Assembly (NCBI GenBank): GCA_016785225.1
Contig: JAFBJZ010000366.1
Coordinates: 1-64,000, forward strand
Direction of reading: 5' to 3'
DNA from: Psettodes erumei
Taxonomy: Eukaryota > Chordata > Actinopteri > Pleuronectiformes > Psettodidae
Length of the DNA stretch: 64,000 bases
Part shown: in pieces, positions 13,839 to 26,880 of the stretch
How the letters are laid out: the number at the start of each line of letters is the position of its first letter
How positions within the stretch are numbered: the first letter of the stretch is position 1
Position numbers and translations under genes: made by a program
The notes under the pieces: model-generated
What the model was told of the DNA's origin: nothing
Database searches by the model: none
The model's input: the letters and a program-made list of their open reading frames with translations, nothing else

Positions 13839-16800
13839 CAGGCCGCTGCCAATCAAACAGACACCTGTCTCATTCTGAAACAGTGATGAGCCCTGTTCCA
13901 GAGACAGTTTTTACCCAGGGACTCGGAGCACAGAGAGAGAGCCTTGGCACAGAGAAAGCACAGGACAATGGCTCTCGCTCACATAAAAGTGAAAAGAGAG
14001 GTGACATTTGACTGAAGACTATTTCAGTTCCTCTGGTGCTTTTTTCTGTCTCTCATCATGAATGAACTGTTCAGTGTTATTGCCTGCTCTTCAAGAGGAG
14101 AATAGTTATACATATTTTCTTCCTGTACACTTTGCTAGTTTGAGAAGAAAAAAAAACAACAGAAAACTAAACACTGGCAGAAAACCCATAGCACAACTTT
14201 GAAATCTGTATTGAAGATGGAGTGTACTATCACATTTCAAAGGGCAACTCTGTATTATTATGTACCCATTCAAATCAAGATATGTACATGTACTTTTTAA
14301 ACTGTATGTATGCAGATGCATTTGTGTTTATCCAAGGAAAAATATGAACATTAAGACCAAACTATGTTTAAGGGAAATGCTTTGTTGTTCTTGAGGTCTT
14401 ATCTACATCAAATATTTTTGAAAAATAAAACAGCCATGCAAAACATTTTTTCCTGTGTAACACATTGAACAGACTTCATATAAACTTCTTTGTGGTTGTC
14501 TTTCCTTTCGCATTATGACATGAGTTTATTGTCAGCAAACAGAAAGGCCTGATAATGGAGTCAAAATGTTTACTACTTCATTTTTAAACAGCAGCTGTTT
14601 ATATTTCTGTGTTACAGGCATCCGTTTTATGCAACCACACCACACACTTAAATGTGCAAATGTCTTTGGTCAAAGCTGAGCGCCAAACTGACAAAAAAGA
14701 AAACAATACATAAATAAATGAATAGAAGAGAAAAAGTGAAGTAACATCATTTTATAAACATCAATTATCTGGGAAAAAGAAGGAAATCCAGACAACAAAA
14801 GCTCTTGGATTATGTACTTTAAACCTCCTGACAACTTCACAGATTTAAACTTGCATTATGATTGATGTATCAAACAGTTTTTTGTTTTTCCATTAACAGC
14901 AGACACACCAGCCTCCTGTGAGCACTAATAACTTTCCCACAACTTTTAAATTAAATCTTCCTGACATTTAATTGGAATGCTGGCTTCACTCATTTCCTGA
15001 GGTTTCTCCCTTCCTTAGCAACTTCCCTTTATTACTGTATTGCTCAAATTATATTTATTATCTTCATAATATTATTGTATGCAGCTGTAGCCTTGAAAGA
15101 AATCCACATTGCGAAACTATATTGGCCACTTGAGACTGTGTATTTGTAAGTAAATAAAAAGGCATAGCGAACAGAGCACAGAAACATATAATTATTTATA
15201 CAATTAGATTATCTGCACTCTCTGACAAGGCAGAATATGATTTGCTTTAACTACTATATTGTTATTTAAGTTTAATGCCTAAGTAATCCACGCTTGCAAG
15301 TATCCTGGAAAAAACAAACTGGAAAAATCCACCAAAGGGAGCCCATCATTGGAACTTTGAATATATTTAATATATTTTTGTATATTTTTGAATGTAGTAC
15401 TTCTACTTGTATTATCACTGTGATATTTCTACTTTAACTGAAGTAAAATATGCTTCTCTTCCACTGTGTCTGAGTAAATATTATAGTGAATATTAAACTG
15501 TGTGTTACACTGCTTACATTTGTTCGTACATTTAAATTTCATTAAAGATTCATTCTACACTTTGCATGAAAGTCTGTTCTTGGCCTCTGAAAAGAGCAGT
15601 GTGACAAACTAATCTTAACTCAAGGTCCCTTTGCCAGTTTTTTTCTGCAACTGTCAACCTCATCTCATGGTCTTCATCAGAGGTTGGACTTTGTTCAGTG
15701 GAAGTTTTCCCATTTGTCATGGAGTTGGTTCATTAAAATGCATTTGAAAGCCTTTTTAAAAAAAACCCTCTGTGGGTCTGGCCCACTGATAGAGCTATGA
15801 GATATTCTTGAACCCTCCTGAAAAGCATAGTAAGTGGTTCAACTGTTTTTTCACAAATCATTCTGTTCTCATTAATATATAAACAATGACCAGCCTTTGT
15901 CTTATCCTCAAACTCTGAAACTAAATGTTCCAGTGGTACATAAAGCTGGAGGATGGTAATATACTAGTTGTGGTAGTTGTGGTATATTATTCATTGCAGT
16001 AATAACTATAGTAGGACTGGTCACAGCTGTAGTATTTAAATCACTCATCTTTCTAATAATAACACTACAGAGGCATGTGGTTTGGGGGCTTTGTGCTCTG
16101 CACAGACAAGGATCTCTATGTTCTCAGGTCAGCTCTAGTCTGCATTCCTGACCTTTCTTTGTTTGTCCTTAAAATATGTCAGAGAGGAGAATACATTCTT
16201 CTAACAGCGGGCTCAACGCACAGGCCTCCCTACCTCTGAGCATCAGGGACCTAACACTAATCTACACGAAAACTTCCTCTGTACATGGAATTAATTATTT
16301 CAGCTAAAGAAAGGTAAATGAAGTCTGATGTGAGGGTTGTTTACAAGAGCTTTCGTGACCCGCTCTCCCTTTTCTTACAGAGTGGAAACTTTAAACCAAA
16401 TCTTCATTCAAATCTTCTGAGCTCTGTATCGAGCCCCTGGAAATTAAGAGCCCTATAGACATATAGTGTTTCTCGGCACATGGAGCTCCTGCAGCTCAGC
16501 ACTGTGCTCGGCTACAGAGAGTTGTTTTTAGAAGGGGGTCCCCCAGGGGAAGCTGGGCTGTGAGGAAAACCAGACAGAGGAAATCACACCCAGTTGCGCC
16601 CATGGCTGCCCATCTGGCTCTCTCACATCTGCAGAGACATTATCTCTATGAAAAGTTGGCACGCTTATGGCAGTTACTTTGTGGTGCGGTGCAGACGCTG
16701 GCTAGAATAAATGAATTTTAAACGGTAGTTTAAGAGAAAATAAACAGATGACTACCAAAGGCATTCAAAATATTAAATTCCAAGGGCCTGCTAATTAAAA

Positions 16801-17870
16801 AAGCCTGACAGTGGATTATATGGTGTGTGCGTGTGGGTGTGTGACCCTTGAGGGCAGAGTTAACGCCTTTCAGAGACTCAAAACTAATTTCTTGCCATAA
16901 AAAACTGTCAGTGATGCTGTACTTCAACAGAAAATTTGAGATTTCCACAAGCTGTGTGTTATTTATGATTATTTTTTTTTAAGAAAAATGAGCTCATGCA
17001 AAACAAGTCAAAATTTCAACCAACATTTCATATCAAACTCAAATTCAATGGAGTATGGCAGACAAAAGGGTAGATAATAGACAGAATAGACAGGGGCTGC
17101 CTTTGGCTAAACATATTTCATACTTGAGTAGATGAGTTCCAGATGGAAGTGGAAAGTAGTGACAGATTTCAGACGCCAATTAAGCTGGGCCACTTGAAGG
17201 GACAGTTAAGTCTGCCACTTATTGTTGTGTGCCAACAATAAACATGGTGACATAAAGACAGGACAGGCGGGTCACTTTCCACTGCCCAAAATCAAAAGTT
17301 CAGATTTCAAAGCTTTTATGTTTATGTAAACCTCAAGCTTCAAGGACGGAGGTGGATTTTACAGCACAACACTGTATGACTATTGTGTGTATGTCTCAAA
17401 TATGCAACAGAAAACTCATGAATTTCACATGAAAACCAAAACTGATTCAACTGTAGAAGACAGTGAGGACTATTTTTGTCCTTTTTGACAGAAAAAAGTC
17501 AAAGTTACAATATGCGATGAAAAATAGTGATTTATTTGATCAGTTTTAACAACCTAAAATTGTAAACACCATAGCCTACTTAAAATCACACAAGACAGAA
17601 AGTGGGAATTTTTTGTGATCCAGGAGGCAATAAATCCAACTGGAGGACTTTTTATTTTCATACTTAAATTCCTCCTTAGAAGTGGCACAGAGGGGCTCCT
17701 AGCAGAATGTAATTTATGTTCACATTTTGTTTTTCCTCCCCGACTCAGAGGAATGTGTTGATGTTCTCAGAGCTCCCTTTGATAATACAAATACCAAGGT
17801 CCTGGATATTCAAATACTTAGGAAGGATATAAGCCACAATGATCTTTCCAGTTGTTTGTAGAACTGGAGG

Positions 17871-17872
<2 letters not shown>
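13839..17872. other. tmem178b 3'UTR followed by gene-free intergenic DNA
   Basis: A plus-strand AATAAA at 14424-14429, about 590 bp after the stop, is the likely tmem178b poly(A) signal. From about 14450 to 17640 I see no exon with homology. The DNA is AT-rich with short ORFs only. A minus-strand AATAAA (TTTATT on plus) at 17651-17656 is the likely fibin poly(A) signal. Confidence 0.45.
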
Positions 17873-17905
<33 letters not shown>

Positions 17906-17960
17906 CTCACTCTCTGTCTCTCTCTCTCTCTCTCCCTCTCTCTCTCTCTTTCTCTCCATC

Positions 17961-17993
<33 letters not shown>
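17873..17993. repeat. Compound (CT)n-(CA)n microsatellite, in the probable fibin 3'UTR
   Basis: An interrupted CT run (about 17873-17958) is followed by a pure CA run (about 17962-17993). It starts 15 bp beyond the fibin stop, so a fibin transcript using the 17651 signal would carry (GT)n(GA)n in its 3'UTR. Confidence 0.95.
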
Positions 17994-17994
<1 letters not shown>

Positions 17995-18007
17995 TAAATT
18001 AAACCCA

Positions 18008-18637
18008 CTATGAGCCAAAATTAAGATACTCAGTCTTCAGGCGGCTCAGTCTGGTGCCATGACTGCGAATAATGAGTGACAGCAGCTCATGTTTATCCTT
18101 CAGTCCCACAGAAATGTCCGTAGTTTCCCTCAGTGCGTCCCTGATGTCACTCACTTGCTTCACTACGTAGCCATTCAGCTGTTGCTCCTCTCTCAGCTCA
18201 GTTTCTTGACTCTGTTTAAACTTCACTTCCAGCTCCAGCAGAGACTTATCCACGTTTGAGAAAGCCTCGCTGATCTGAGAGATCTCCCGCTGGAGGAACT
18301 TGCCGTAGCTGTCCTCTCCGTCCAGGTCGTGCGCGACGGCCCGGCCGATGGACTCCAACAGCCGCGCCGCGTCCTCTGCCTGAAGTTTGGCGATGATGAA
18401 GTCGTCCCGCACCACGGAATCGCGCTCCTCATAGGCCCCACATGGGTACACATCCGAGAATTTAAACAGCATCTGGCACTGCTCCGGGTCCTCGGTCTCG
18501 TCGTAATCCCCGTCTGGGACAAAGAAGTGATGGAAGGTGCCATTGGAAATCTCCGGCTGGAGGGGACCGGTGTAAACTGCCGAGGTGAATGGCAAAGATG
18601 TAACTATGAGGAGCAATAGTGGGACGGGATCCATCAT
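18008..18637 (-). CDS. fibin: Fin bud initiation factor (FIBIN), intronless secreted protein
   Basis: A single open frame of 209 aa; human FIBIN (211 aa) is also encoded by one exon. It starts MMDPVPLLLLIVTSLPFTSA, a signal peptide (about 1-20). The second ATG (18634) has the better Kozak context. Family-diagnostic segments are GPLQPEISNGTFHHFFVPDG, DPEQCQMLF, LDGEDSYGKFLQREISQI and the C-terminal HGTRLSRLKTEYL. A central coiled-coil-prone region covers about 120-195. In zebrafish, fibin is expressed in lateral mesoderm and is needed for tbx5 expression and pectoral fin bud initiation, acting downstream of retinoic acid and Wnt; the biochemical role is poorly known. The first half is GC-rich, unlike its flanks. 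Its relation to ano3, upstream on the same strand, matches human 11p14. Confidence 0.95.
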   Translation of the reverse strand: MMDPVPLLLLIVTSLPFTSAVYTGPLQPEISNGTFHHFFVPDGDYDETEDPEQCQMLFKFSDVYPCGAYEERDSVVRDDFIIAKLQAEDAARLLESIGRAVAHDLDGEDSYGKFLQREISQISEAFSNVDKSLLELEVKFKQSQETELREEQQLNGYVVKQVSDIRDALRETTDISVGLKDKHELLSLIIRSHGTRLSRLKTEYLNFGS

Positions 18638-18885
18638 GTACCTCCTCGCTCCCCTTGGCGACCAGCATCTGCACTGGCAGCACGATCCAGCGCACAGTTT
18701 TCATCCCGACTCATGTTACACAGCTCCCCGTCACCTAAAAGGCACAGACCGCTTGTTGGAGTAAAGAGGGCCCCTGGTGGCCCCCTGGTTACTGCAGCCA
18801 CACAATGCCAATGCAAAGCCACGAGGCTGCTTTCCAGAAAAAGTCACACGAATCAATATGATGATAAGTTTATACCCCCCTTCTT

Positions 18886-18893
<8 letters not shown>

Positions 18894-18977
<84 letters not shown>
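18894..18977. repeat. Compound (CT)n-(CA)n microsatellite upstream of fibin
   Basis: A pure CT run (about 18894-18938) changes to a pure CA run (about 18938-18977). It is about 260 bp upstream of the fibin ATG and has the same strand order (CT then CA) as the array on the other side of the gene. Confidence 0.95.
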
Positions 18978-18981
<4 letters not shown>

Positions 18982-19978
18982 TAATATTATTATTATTACG
19001 AAGTTAGTTGTTATTTATTGGAAGTTCTTAATAAAACATCTGACCATCGTTGAGGAACAAATTCAGGTTTTAATCTCATGTTTTGTACATATAATCAAAC
19101 GCTGTTTATGTGGTTGTACTACATAAACAGCCAATATGGAGAGTCCTTCAAGGTCTTCAAATGTAAACCATTAAAATCGTATAGTTTGAAAATTTCCACT
19201 ATGCCTCTTTTGTTTGAAAGTTATATAGAACACAAACGAGACCTTTAACTGTGTGTGACAAGTAATCTAATATTTAAACCCTGATGGATACAATCCTATC
19301 TACTACTCAAAACAGTTCAATTCAACAGAACAATTCAAGTCTCACAATGGTACAGGTCTCACTAATCCTGATCACAAAGCAGAACAAGAAATAAATTAAA
19401 AAAATACACTTCATTAAATTTTCAAGAATCCTGCAGCCATCTGTCCTATACTGTCCTGTCAAAATAGAAAAAGGGAAATAGAATTGATTATTTTAGTTTC
19501 CAGCAAATCTTAAGTCATGTCAAAAACTATGTATGCAATTAAAGAAAAAGTTGCCTCAGAATACAGAGGAATATGAGGAATAAAGATTGGATATGTAACA
19601 ATATAAACAACATATTTAGTGAATCTTAAAAGAGTATTGATGGCAATCCATTTCTATGCATTCCAATACTGTGAGGGTTGAGGGAGATGTAATTAGAGTT
19701 CACTCTAAGGACTCCAGTCAGGTGATTACATTACTGCACCGAGGGGAAGTCTCCTGGGTCATCATCCCCTCTATTGCACATCCTGTCTTGGATAATTGCA
19801 TCATCACTAGGTGGTCTCATAGATATGGCTCTAAGCATGGCAGCAATACTCACACAAACTGAAAACATATGGCGAGCTGTAAACACAGAGCTGGAGGCTG
19901 CTGGTTATGTCCCTCTGTTGGATCCATCCATTCATGTTCCATACTGTAGCTGGAGAAAGAGGAGGAATGAATAGATTT

Positions 19979-19989
19979 AAATAATAATA

Positions 19990-20034
<45 letters not shown>
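19979..20034. repeat. (AAT)n trinucleotide microsatellite
   Basis: About 18 AAT/ATA triplets with one TAG interruption near 19991. Confidence 0.93.
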
Positions 20035-23000
20035 TAGAACAGATTATTCCATTAACAAAATATAAAAGAATGTATTGTTTTCCTCACCTTCACCCATTGA
20101 AACCAGTGAGCAGCTTAGTCAACAGACCAGACACAGGTTAGAGGTAAGCAGTCAGCAGTGGCAAACAAAACTGGAGTTGAAGAAGGCAGGCAAAAATCTG
20201 AAAACTAGCAGGGATCAAAGAATTAAAAAGCAGAAAGGCAGATACCATAAATGAAGTTTGGAGCACCATGCTTCTCTATTAATAGTAGCAATGCTGTTTG
20301 TGTGTTTTTGTTTGTTTTTTGCAATTTGGAGCCAGCACAACGACAAGTGTAAACACAAAACTGACACAGCAATTCTCATCCCTGGGTAATGTTACCATTC
20401 TTTTGCAGTTGTGTTTCTGTCCACCTGATGAATTTAAGTCTAATATTCACTCTCTGTTTAGTTCTGTTTTTGGTCTCTATCAACTCCTGAGAGAAAACAC
20501 AGTGGTCAACAAATTTAAAAAAATCAGTGCACAATGGTGCAGTCATAACATTCGGTGCAAAGTTGAGAAAATATTATAATAGTGTGGGAAACCAAGTCAG
20601 TGCATGTGTTTTGTATTTACCCTGCTAACTTTGGGTCACCAAAGTGTTTTAGGAAAAAAAGAGCTGTTTGTTTGAAAAACCACTGTTGCGCTGAATGCAC
20701 GGCACAAGCAAAGACAGCTCGGGGCTTCCCGGCATGCAGGCTTTCTCTGTTTCTTCATAAGTCACACACCTGAGTAAATACAGTATCTCTCAGCATAAAC
20801 ACCGATAGAGTAAATTGACTGACTCACCAAAGCAGAGCTGGGTACTGCAGGCTACAAAGCTGTCTGAAGGCAGATGTAGCAACAGATGCAACAACAGATA
20901 TAATTTAGTGGAGTTGTGAGGGATGTTCTTGTTGATCCTCTCCTGTATAATGTGGTGTTTGTGTTTATACAGAGGCCTGAGGGCTGTAGTTTGGACAGAT
21001 GCCTTTCAGATGGTGATGATGGGTTTCTTCTCAGTGCTGATCTAAAGGGAGAGGGAGGGTTGAAGTCCTGCAGGCTGTGTGGGAGGCTGCAGAGACTGAC
21101 TCATAGTAAATCTCAATGACCTTAATGCTCATCACAGCCAAAACACTTACTTAGATTTAATAATTCATGTGAGAGAAGTTTCTATCAGTGTATGTCAGCA
21201 GTGAAGCAAGGTTCATTGATATAGCTTTTTATTACAACATTACAATCTCTTAAAGAAATTTACAAAATTAAATATAATTAATCAACAATCTTTTTTTAAA
21301 GCGCAGAGAGAGCACAAACCTGTGACTACTTTTTTTGTTATTGTAATCATTTTCAATAATAGATGAATAATAAAATTAATTTTACTAAATTTCAAGTGAT
21401 CCAGATCCACTAGCTGCCATGCTATGATGAATTAAATGTATGGGACATTCAAATCAATGAATATTCCATGCTCATCTGGTAGTGTATTTATAACAGATCC
21501 CGAGAAGACTGTATAATTTGTGAAAGAGATAAAAAAAAATAGTGGAAAACCATTTAAACTCAAAACTGCCTACATAATTAATAAATACAAGAATATTCTT
21601 TTTTTATTTTAAGCCTCGTGGTTCAGAAGTACAGGGAAAAATAAAGATCTTTAAATGGTCACATGTGACACAATCTGGATTTACACCAAAAACATCACAA
21701 TTTTGGCAATAATCCATATGTTATACACATTAGTTTTTTAGCAGTGCAGTTTACATATTCTTGTAGAAAATCACTTCATGAACACATTTACGTGCAGTTG
21801 CAGCTGAGGTTTATTTACTCCAAAGAGAAAATGTTTTTCTTAAGAATTTCAATGAGGCAGAGGAAATAATTATTCCACTGTCAGAGGTTTCAACAGACCA
21901 TAATGCAGAGCGGCCATGAGACATATCATTTTGTGCAATCTTTCACCAGCTATAACATAATAATCACCATCACAGATATTTTTTACTCTCTTTTCCAAAA
22001 CATATGAGCAACAGCTGGGTAATGGCACTTCCATAAACACACATGCTCACCACTTGTTTAAAAGCAATAAGGTCACAAACCCTCTAGAAAGTATGAATGT
22101 CAAATAATGGATCCACAGGCAATGACGCACTGAAGGTTAAAAATGCACACCCCGAAGTGAAAATGAGAGTGGAATTTCCATCATTACCCAGCCAGTGGTA
22201 ATAAATGGAGCAGTGTTGATGACAAATAACTTCTGCCCTCAACTTTGACACCATCTATCTAAAGCCCCTCCAGTAGAAACACATCCAGTTTGGTTTTAAT
22301 CAGCCTATGAGACCAAGGCCCTAACTCTGCTCTTCCACTGACAATAAATACATGCAGAAGGGCTGATTGTTGGAAATTATATGAAATAGTGATTGTTAAA
22401 AGATACAGGTCTGAAGTGTATAATTTTCTTCATATTGGTCATTTACAGATTAATATGTGCTGCAGAACCACAACATAAACCAGCGAGACACATGGTTTAC
22501 GGTGACCAAGCAGATGCAATATGTCACATTTTATAAATATGCTGGATCAGCTTGCAGATATTTATTCTGGAGCAGCCTGCATGTAGAGGGGGAAAACATC
22601 TATGATTTGCAAAGGCAAAGATGTAGGCTACATAAATTAAAAATGCTTAATTTCCCTCCCTATAATATGAATCCTTAGGTATGCCAGCACACACACTCAT
22701 CTTATTCTAGTAGTATTTCATCTAGTAACAATATCAACAATGATACTGGCAATAATCATGATGATAATAGGAGTTCTCAGACTAGATTATGTCTTTGTGA
22801 TTATGTTTATGTAAAAAGAATCAAACTGACTGCAGGCTCAGTTATTCCCTGGTGCTGCAGGAGCTTTGATCGCAGGTTTTGCCTTGACCCTGTGTACAGG
22901 TGCCAGTTCCTTCATCCACCCTGCTCTGCAAAGTAATTTGAGGCTGGTTGCTTCTCAGTTCAGGATGCTTATACTCAGGTCAAATCATCTGTTACTGCTT

Positions 23001-23184
23001 TTACTCACATGTCACATCTTAATCTCACCAGCCAGGCATTTTCACTACATGCCTGCTGTACTGCCATCTTTACCAGCTGCTGCTACAAAAAGCATTACAG
23101 AAAAACAGGATATGAATCCTCTAAAACACGCCACCATAAAACTCACAGTGGTGTGAAGGGAAAGTAGATAGTAGAACAAAATTA

Positions 23185-23275
23185 GTAGGATACAACCTCT
23201 GGGGACCATGACTGTACAAAATGTCATGACAATCAGTCTAATAGTTGTTTAGATATTCCAGTCTGAAAATAATGA
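23185..23275. repeat. Fragment of a degenerate interspersed repeat
   Basis: Contains AACCTCTGGGGACCATGA, TACAAAATGTCATGACAATC and TAATAGTTGTTTAGATATT. I recognise this run, from memory only, as a decayed copy of a very common interspersed element of percomorph intergenic DNA. No terminal repeats are visible. A related longer copy is at 38985-39360. The family name is not assigned. Confidence 0.5.
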
Positions 23276-23692
23276 CTGAAATTAAATCAATGAATACACC
23301 CTATGGAACAGTAAAATACTTGTGCTAAAATGCTGGAAATGGTTCCCTACACGCAGCTATCTGTGTGCTCTGATGATTTGTGGACGTCAGTGTCGTGACT
23401 CCTTTGTCCCCCGCTGGTCCACTTTGGCTCCCTGTTCTCTTTACACCTCAGTACTGTTGGATTTATGGCTTTATCATTAATTACCTTTTTAATCTGTAAC
23501 ATAAATCTGTGCTGTATGAATAACATCAGTCACCTGGAGGTCCTGGTAGAGTCCAAGGACCAATGTCTGCATGAGAGAATGGTTAGAATCCAAGACACAT
23601 GAGGCTGGGTTGGAATTATGTCTGCTTTGGCACATTACTCTGTACAAATAGTGCATAACACTGCTGCTAGAGAGCCACAGCCATACAAAGAC

Positions 23693-23968
23693 TGTGCAAT
23701 GCATTCAGGGTAGTGAACTTCTTCACCTCCAGGTGTTACAGTTTACTGTGGATAATGTGGCTAACTATATATTTGCCTTCATCACATATACCATGTAATC
23801 AGCATGACCTGTTCTGGTTCAGCAGCTGGGTCAGCGTCTGGGTCAGCTTCCTCATCAGTACTTCATTTTACATACTCCATAACTTTCCGTCTCAACATGA
23901 ATGAAGCAGGAAATGATTATGATTCTGACTCACAGCCCCTCTGACGAATTGTGCCGCTCATGCTGCCT
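23693..23968. repeat. Copy 1 of a diverged duplicated ~250 bp segment
   Basis: Starts TGTGCAATGCATTCAGGGTA and ends GCTCATGCTGCCT. The right half is nearly identical to 26637-26880, for example GCAGGAAATGATTATGATTC in both. The middle differs by substitutions and by about 30 bp of indels. The orientation is direct. No ORF or terminal inverted repeat is seen. Confidence 0.85.
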
Positions 23969-26636
23969 GTGTATATGTGTGTGTGGCTGGGTAAGATCAT
24001 CTGCTTAATCGATGATAGTAAAAACAGGTGTGGATCATTACATCCTAAGCCGTGATTGACCAAGTGAGGATTGTGAGAGGATGGTAAAACTGTTCTGCTC
24101 TTTTGTCTTATGATTCCTAGCAGCACCTAGGTCGCGTTTCTACCCCTAAAGTCCTCTCAAAGCGGTATTATTACCCAGTATGTCACAAATAGAAAAGGTG
24201 TATCCAGTATAATGCATACATTTGTAACATTTTGCAGATTATACTTATGTACTCGAACTTCAGAAGGAATCAGTATGTTGTGTTTGTTACTTGTAAAGAA
24301 GTATTTTGATATTGTCATTTTCCCACTTTTACTTTAGTAAAAGATACAAAATAAACCACTATGAGGTAGTTTTTAGCTGTTGCACTCCCCCTCCCCCTTT
24401 AGTTTTTGCATGGTCTTTGCCTACAAATATACTTCAGTATCCCCTGAAAAGTTTTCCAGTGCCACACAACACCTACCATCATTTATATAATATAGAGTAA
24501 CAGCACCGCAAGACAGAAATGTATAAATCAGCTTCTGCACTGAAGTTTTCTCTATAAGACCCAACAGTGCTCAGAATGTGAAACCACAGCTTTTTAGGCC
24601 AGTATGTAATGTCTGTTGGTCAGGGAGGTGAAAGGAAATATCTTGGTGTGGGCGTCCCACAGTAAGACAGAACACAGGAAATAGTTAAACAGTATTAAGC
24701 ATCTGTCATTAGAGCTCAAAACAAACCAGAACCTTGCATGTTTAGATTTCACTGTAAAAAATGAAGGCTAGTGTTAACCGACACATGAATGGAAAAAGCA
24801 GTTAGAAGTGAAGGCTGAGCAGCAGCGTCAGTAAACAGTCATAGTGTAGTGGGAAAATCCTACAAAACTCAGTAAAATAGTTGGTCTGTCATAGAAACAC
24901 AATCTTTTTAACAATATGTTATACGAAGACTCTCTGGCAAGAAGATTTGTGGTTTGTGATAATAGCGGAGGGGGGAAAAAAGGAAAAGATTTCCGCACTC
25001 CGCTGTGCTCTGATTTGTTCCATAAGCAGATTTTATTTAAACTTGGATAGTCATGAGGATGATATCAGCTCGGCCCTGAAGCTGCCTGTCCTGCATTTTT
25101 ACAATAGAAACAAACATGAAGAGACAAGATCTGATTTAAAAGATACAACCCATTATTTATTACAGAAAAAAGTGATATCCAAATGATTTTTGTTATATTA
25201 TTATTACTTTTTTACACATTTGAATACGTTTTTACTTGTAAACAGGAACAAAGTAAACAATGTTTTGATACACTTCATGTCACGACTGATGCCGTGCTAT
25301 TGTACAGGAAATCTTGAAACGTCACTGTGCTTTCACATCATGTACGTCACTTGCTCAAGCACAATCCTACGAGGAGGCATAGCATAAAACAGAAAGTTTA
25401 ATCCCCTCCAGATTGCTATGTTTTAAGAGATGTGCAAGATCATGCCATTATTACTTACTATACAATACCCATAATGTGCTATTGCCAACGGCAGAAGGCA
25501 TGAGAATCACACTCCACCACTGTGCAGCATTTGTATTAGTGAGAAGGTGAATTAATGTTCTCAGAGAGGAGAAGAATAACAGGACAGAGATCCAAATGAT
25601 TAGTAGCTGGGAAAGACAAACATCCAAGGTCATATATTTATTTATAAAATTACCTATATCCCATTAGGTTAAACACTTCAGCTGTAAATATAATTCTAAT
25701 TCCCCAGCTGAGTGTCCAAAGAAAACAAGTTTGAGTTTCAAGTCTGAGTTTCATTTTTTCGGATTCTCCTTGAAATTCAGTCCAGGACAGATTGTATTAA
25801 TCAGTCTGGAGTCTAAGCTATTATTTAGAAAATATTCTTAACAGTATAAAATTCTGCCACATGGGGAAACATATGTCTTGTCCAGACCTTCAAAAATGAT
25901 CAACACTGAAAAAAGGCAGGTGATATGTTTTAAGACGCTGTTAACAACTCTACAGAAGTTAGCACTGCTGAAAGCAGGTGTTGAGTCATGCATACAGTAC
26001 AAATGTACCAGTACATTTACATTTGCATCTGTTCAAAAGAAAGGTAGCACTCAAGGATAACAACATGCATAGATTCTCCATGTTCACATAGCAGGGAAGA
26101 TATTCTGAAAACCTGGACTAGTTTACTGGAATAAGATTTAAAAACACATTTCTCTCTCTTATGAATGGAATGATCATGAATCACTGCATTGAACATTATG
26201 ACCTGAACGTATCATTATTTATTCACCAACAACCTGCATCATACGTCTCCATATTATATACCATGATTTCCAATCTGCTCTAACATACTTACTGGGAGGC
26301 TGCAAAAAGAAAAATGTGCATCATAGCCATGCAATGCACTGCAGTGCAAAAATAATTATCTAAAAAAGCAGGGAGCCTTTGAGTGCATTTTAGAAAACAT
26401 GATACAAAGTACACAATCATTAGCAAACATTCAGAGGACACCTGAGAAATGTGGATGTTACTATGCCTATCTGAGGGTTGAAACAGGTGAACTCATACTG
26501 GTAGCACAAAATAAACAGTATAAAAAAATCACATATGTCACAAAATGTATATACTAACAGCAAAATAAATAAATCCAAGTATCCAAACCCTAATAATGTA
26601 CAGTTCTTGAAATATGAGGAATACGTTTCTCAGTTT

Positions 26637-26880
26637 TGTGCAATGCATTCAGGGTAGTAATATTCTTTACCTTCAGATTTTACCTTTCACTGTGCATAAT
26701 GTGGTTAAGTCTCAATATTTATCATCATCATAGTTAGCACATGATCAACATGACCTATACTGGGTCAGTGTCTGGGCCTTCACTTTACTTTACATACTCC
26801 ACAACTTTCCATCTGAACATGAATAAAGCAGGAAATGATTATGATTCTGACTCACATGGATTGTGTCGCTCATGATGCCT
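26637..26880. repeat. Copy 2 of the diverged duplicated ~250 bp segment
   Basis: Direct-orientation relative of 23693-23968, about 2.9 kb away, sharing both ends (TGTGCAATGCATTCAGGGTA and the GCTCATG-TGCCT end). The shared ends suggest one discrete duplicated or transposed unit rather than chance similarity. Confidence 0.85.

Noticed and set aside
18329..18822. Several ORFs on both strands over fibin
   Set aside because: Shadows of the GC-rich fibin coding frame; only the 209-aa frame matches a known family.
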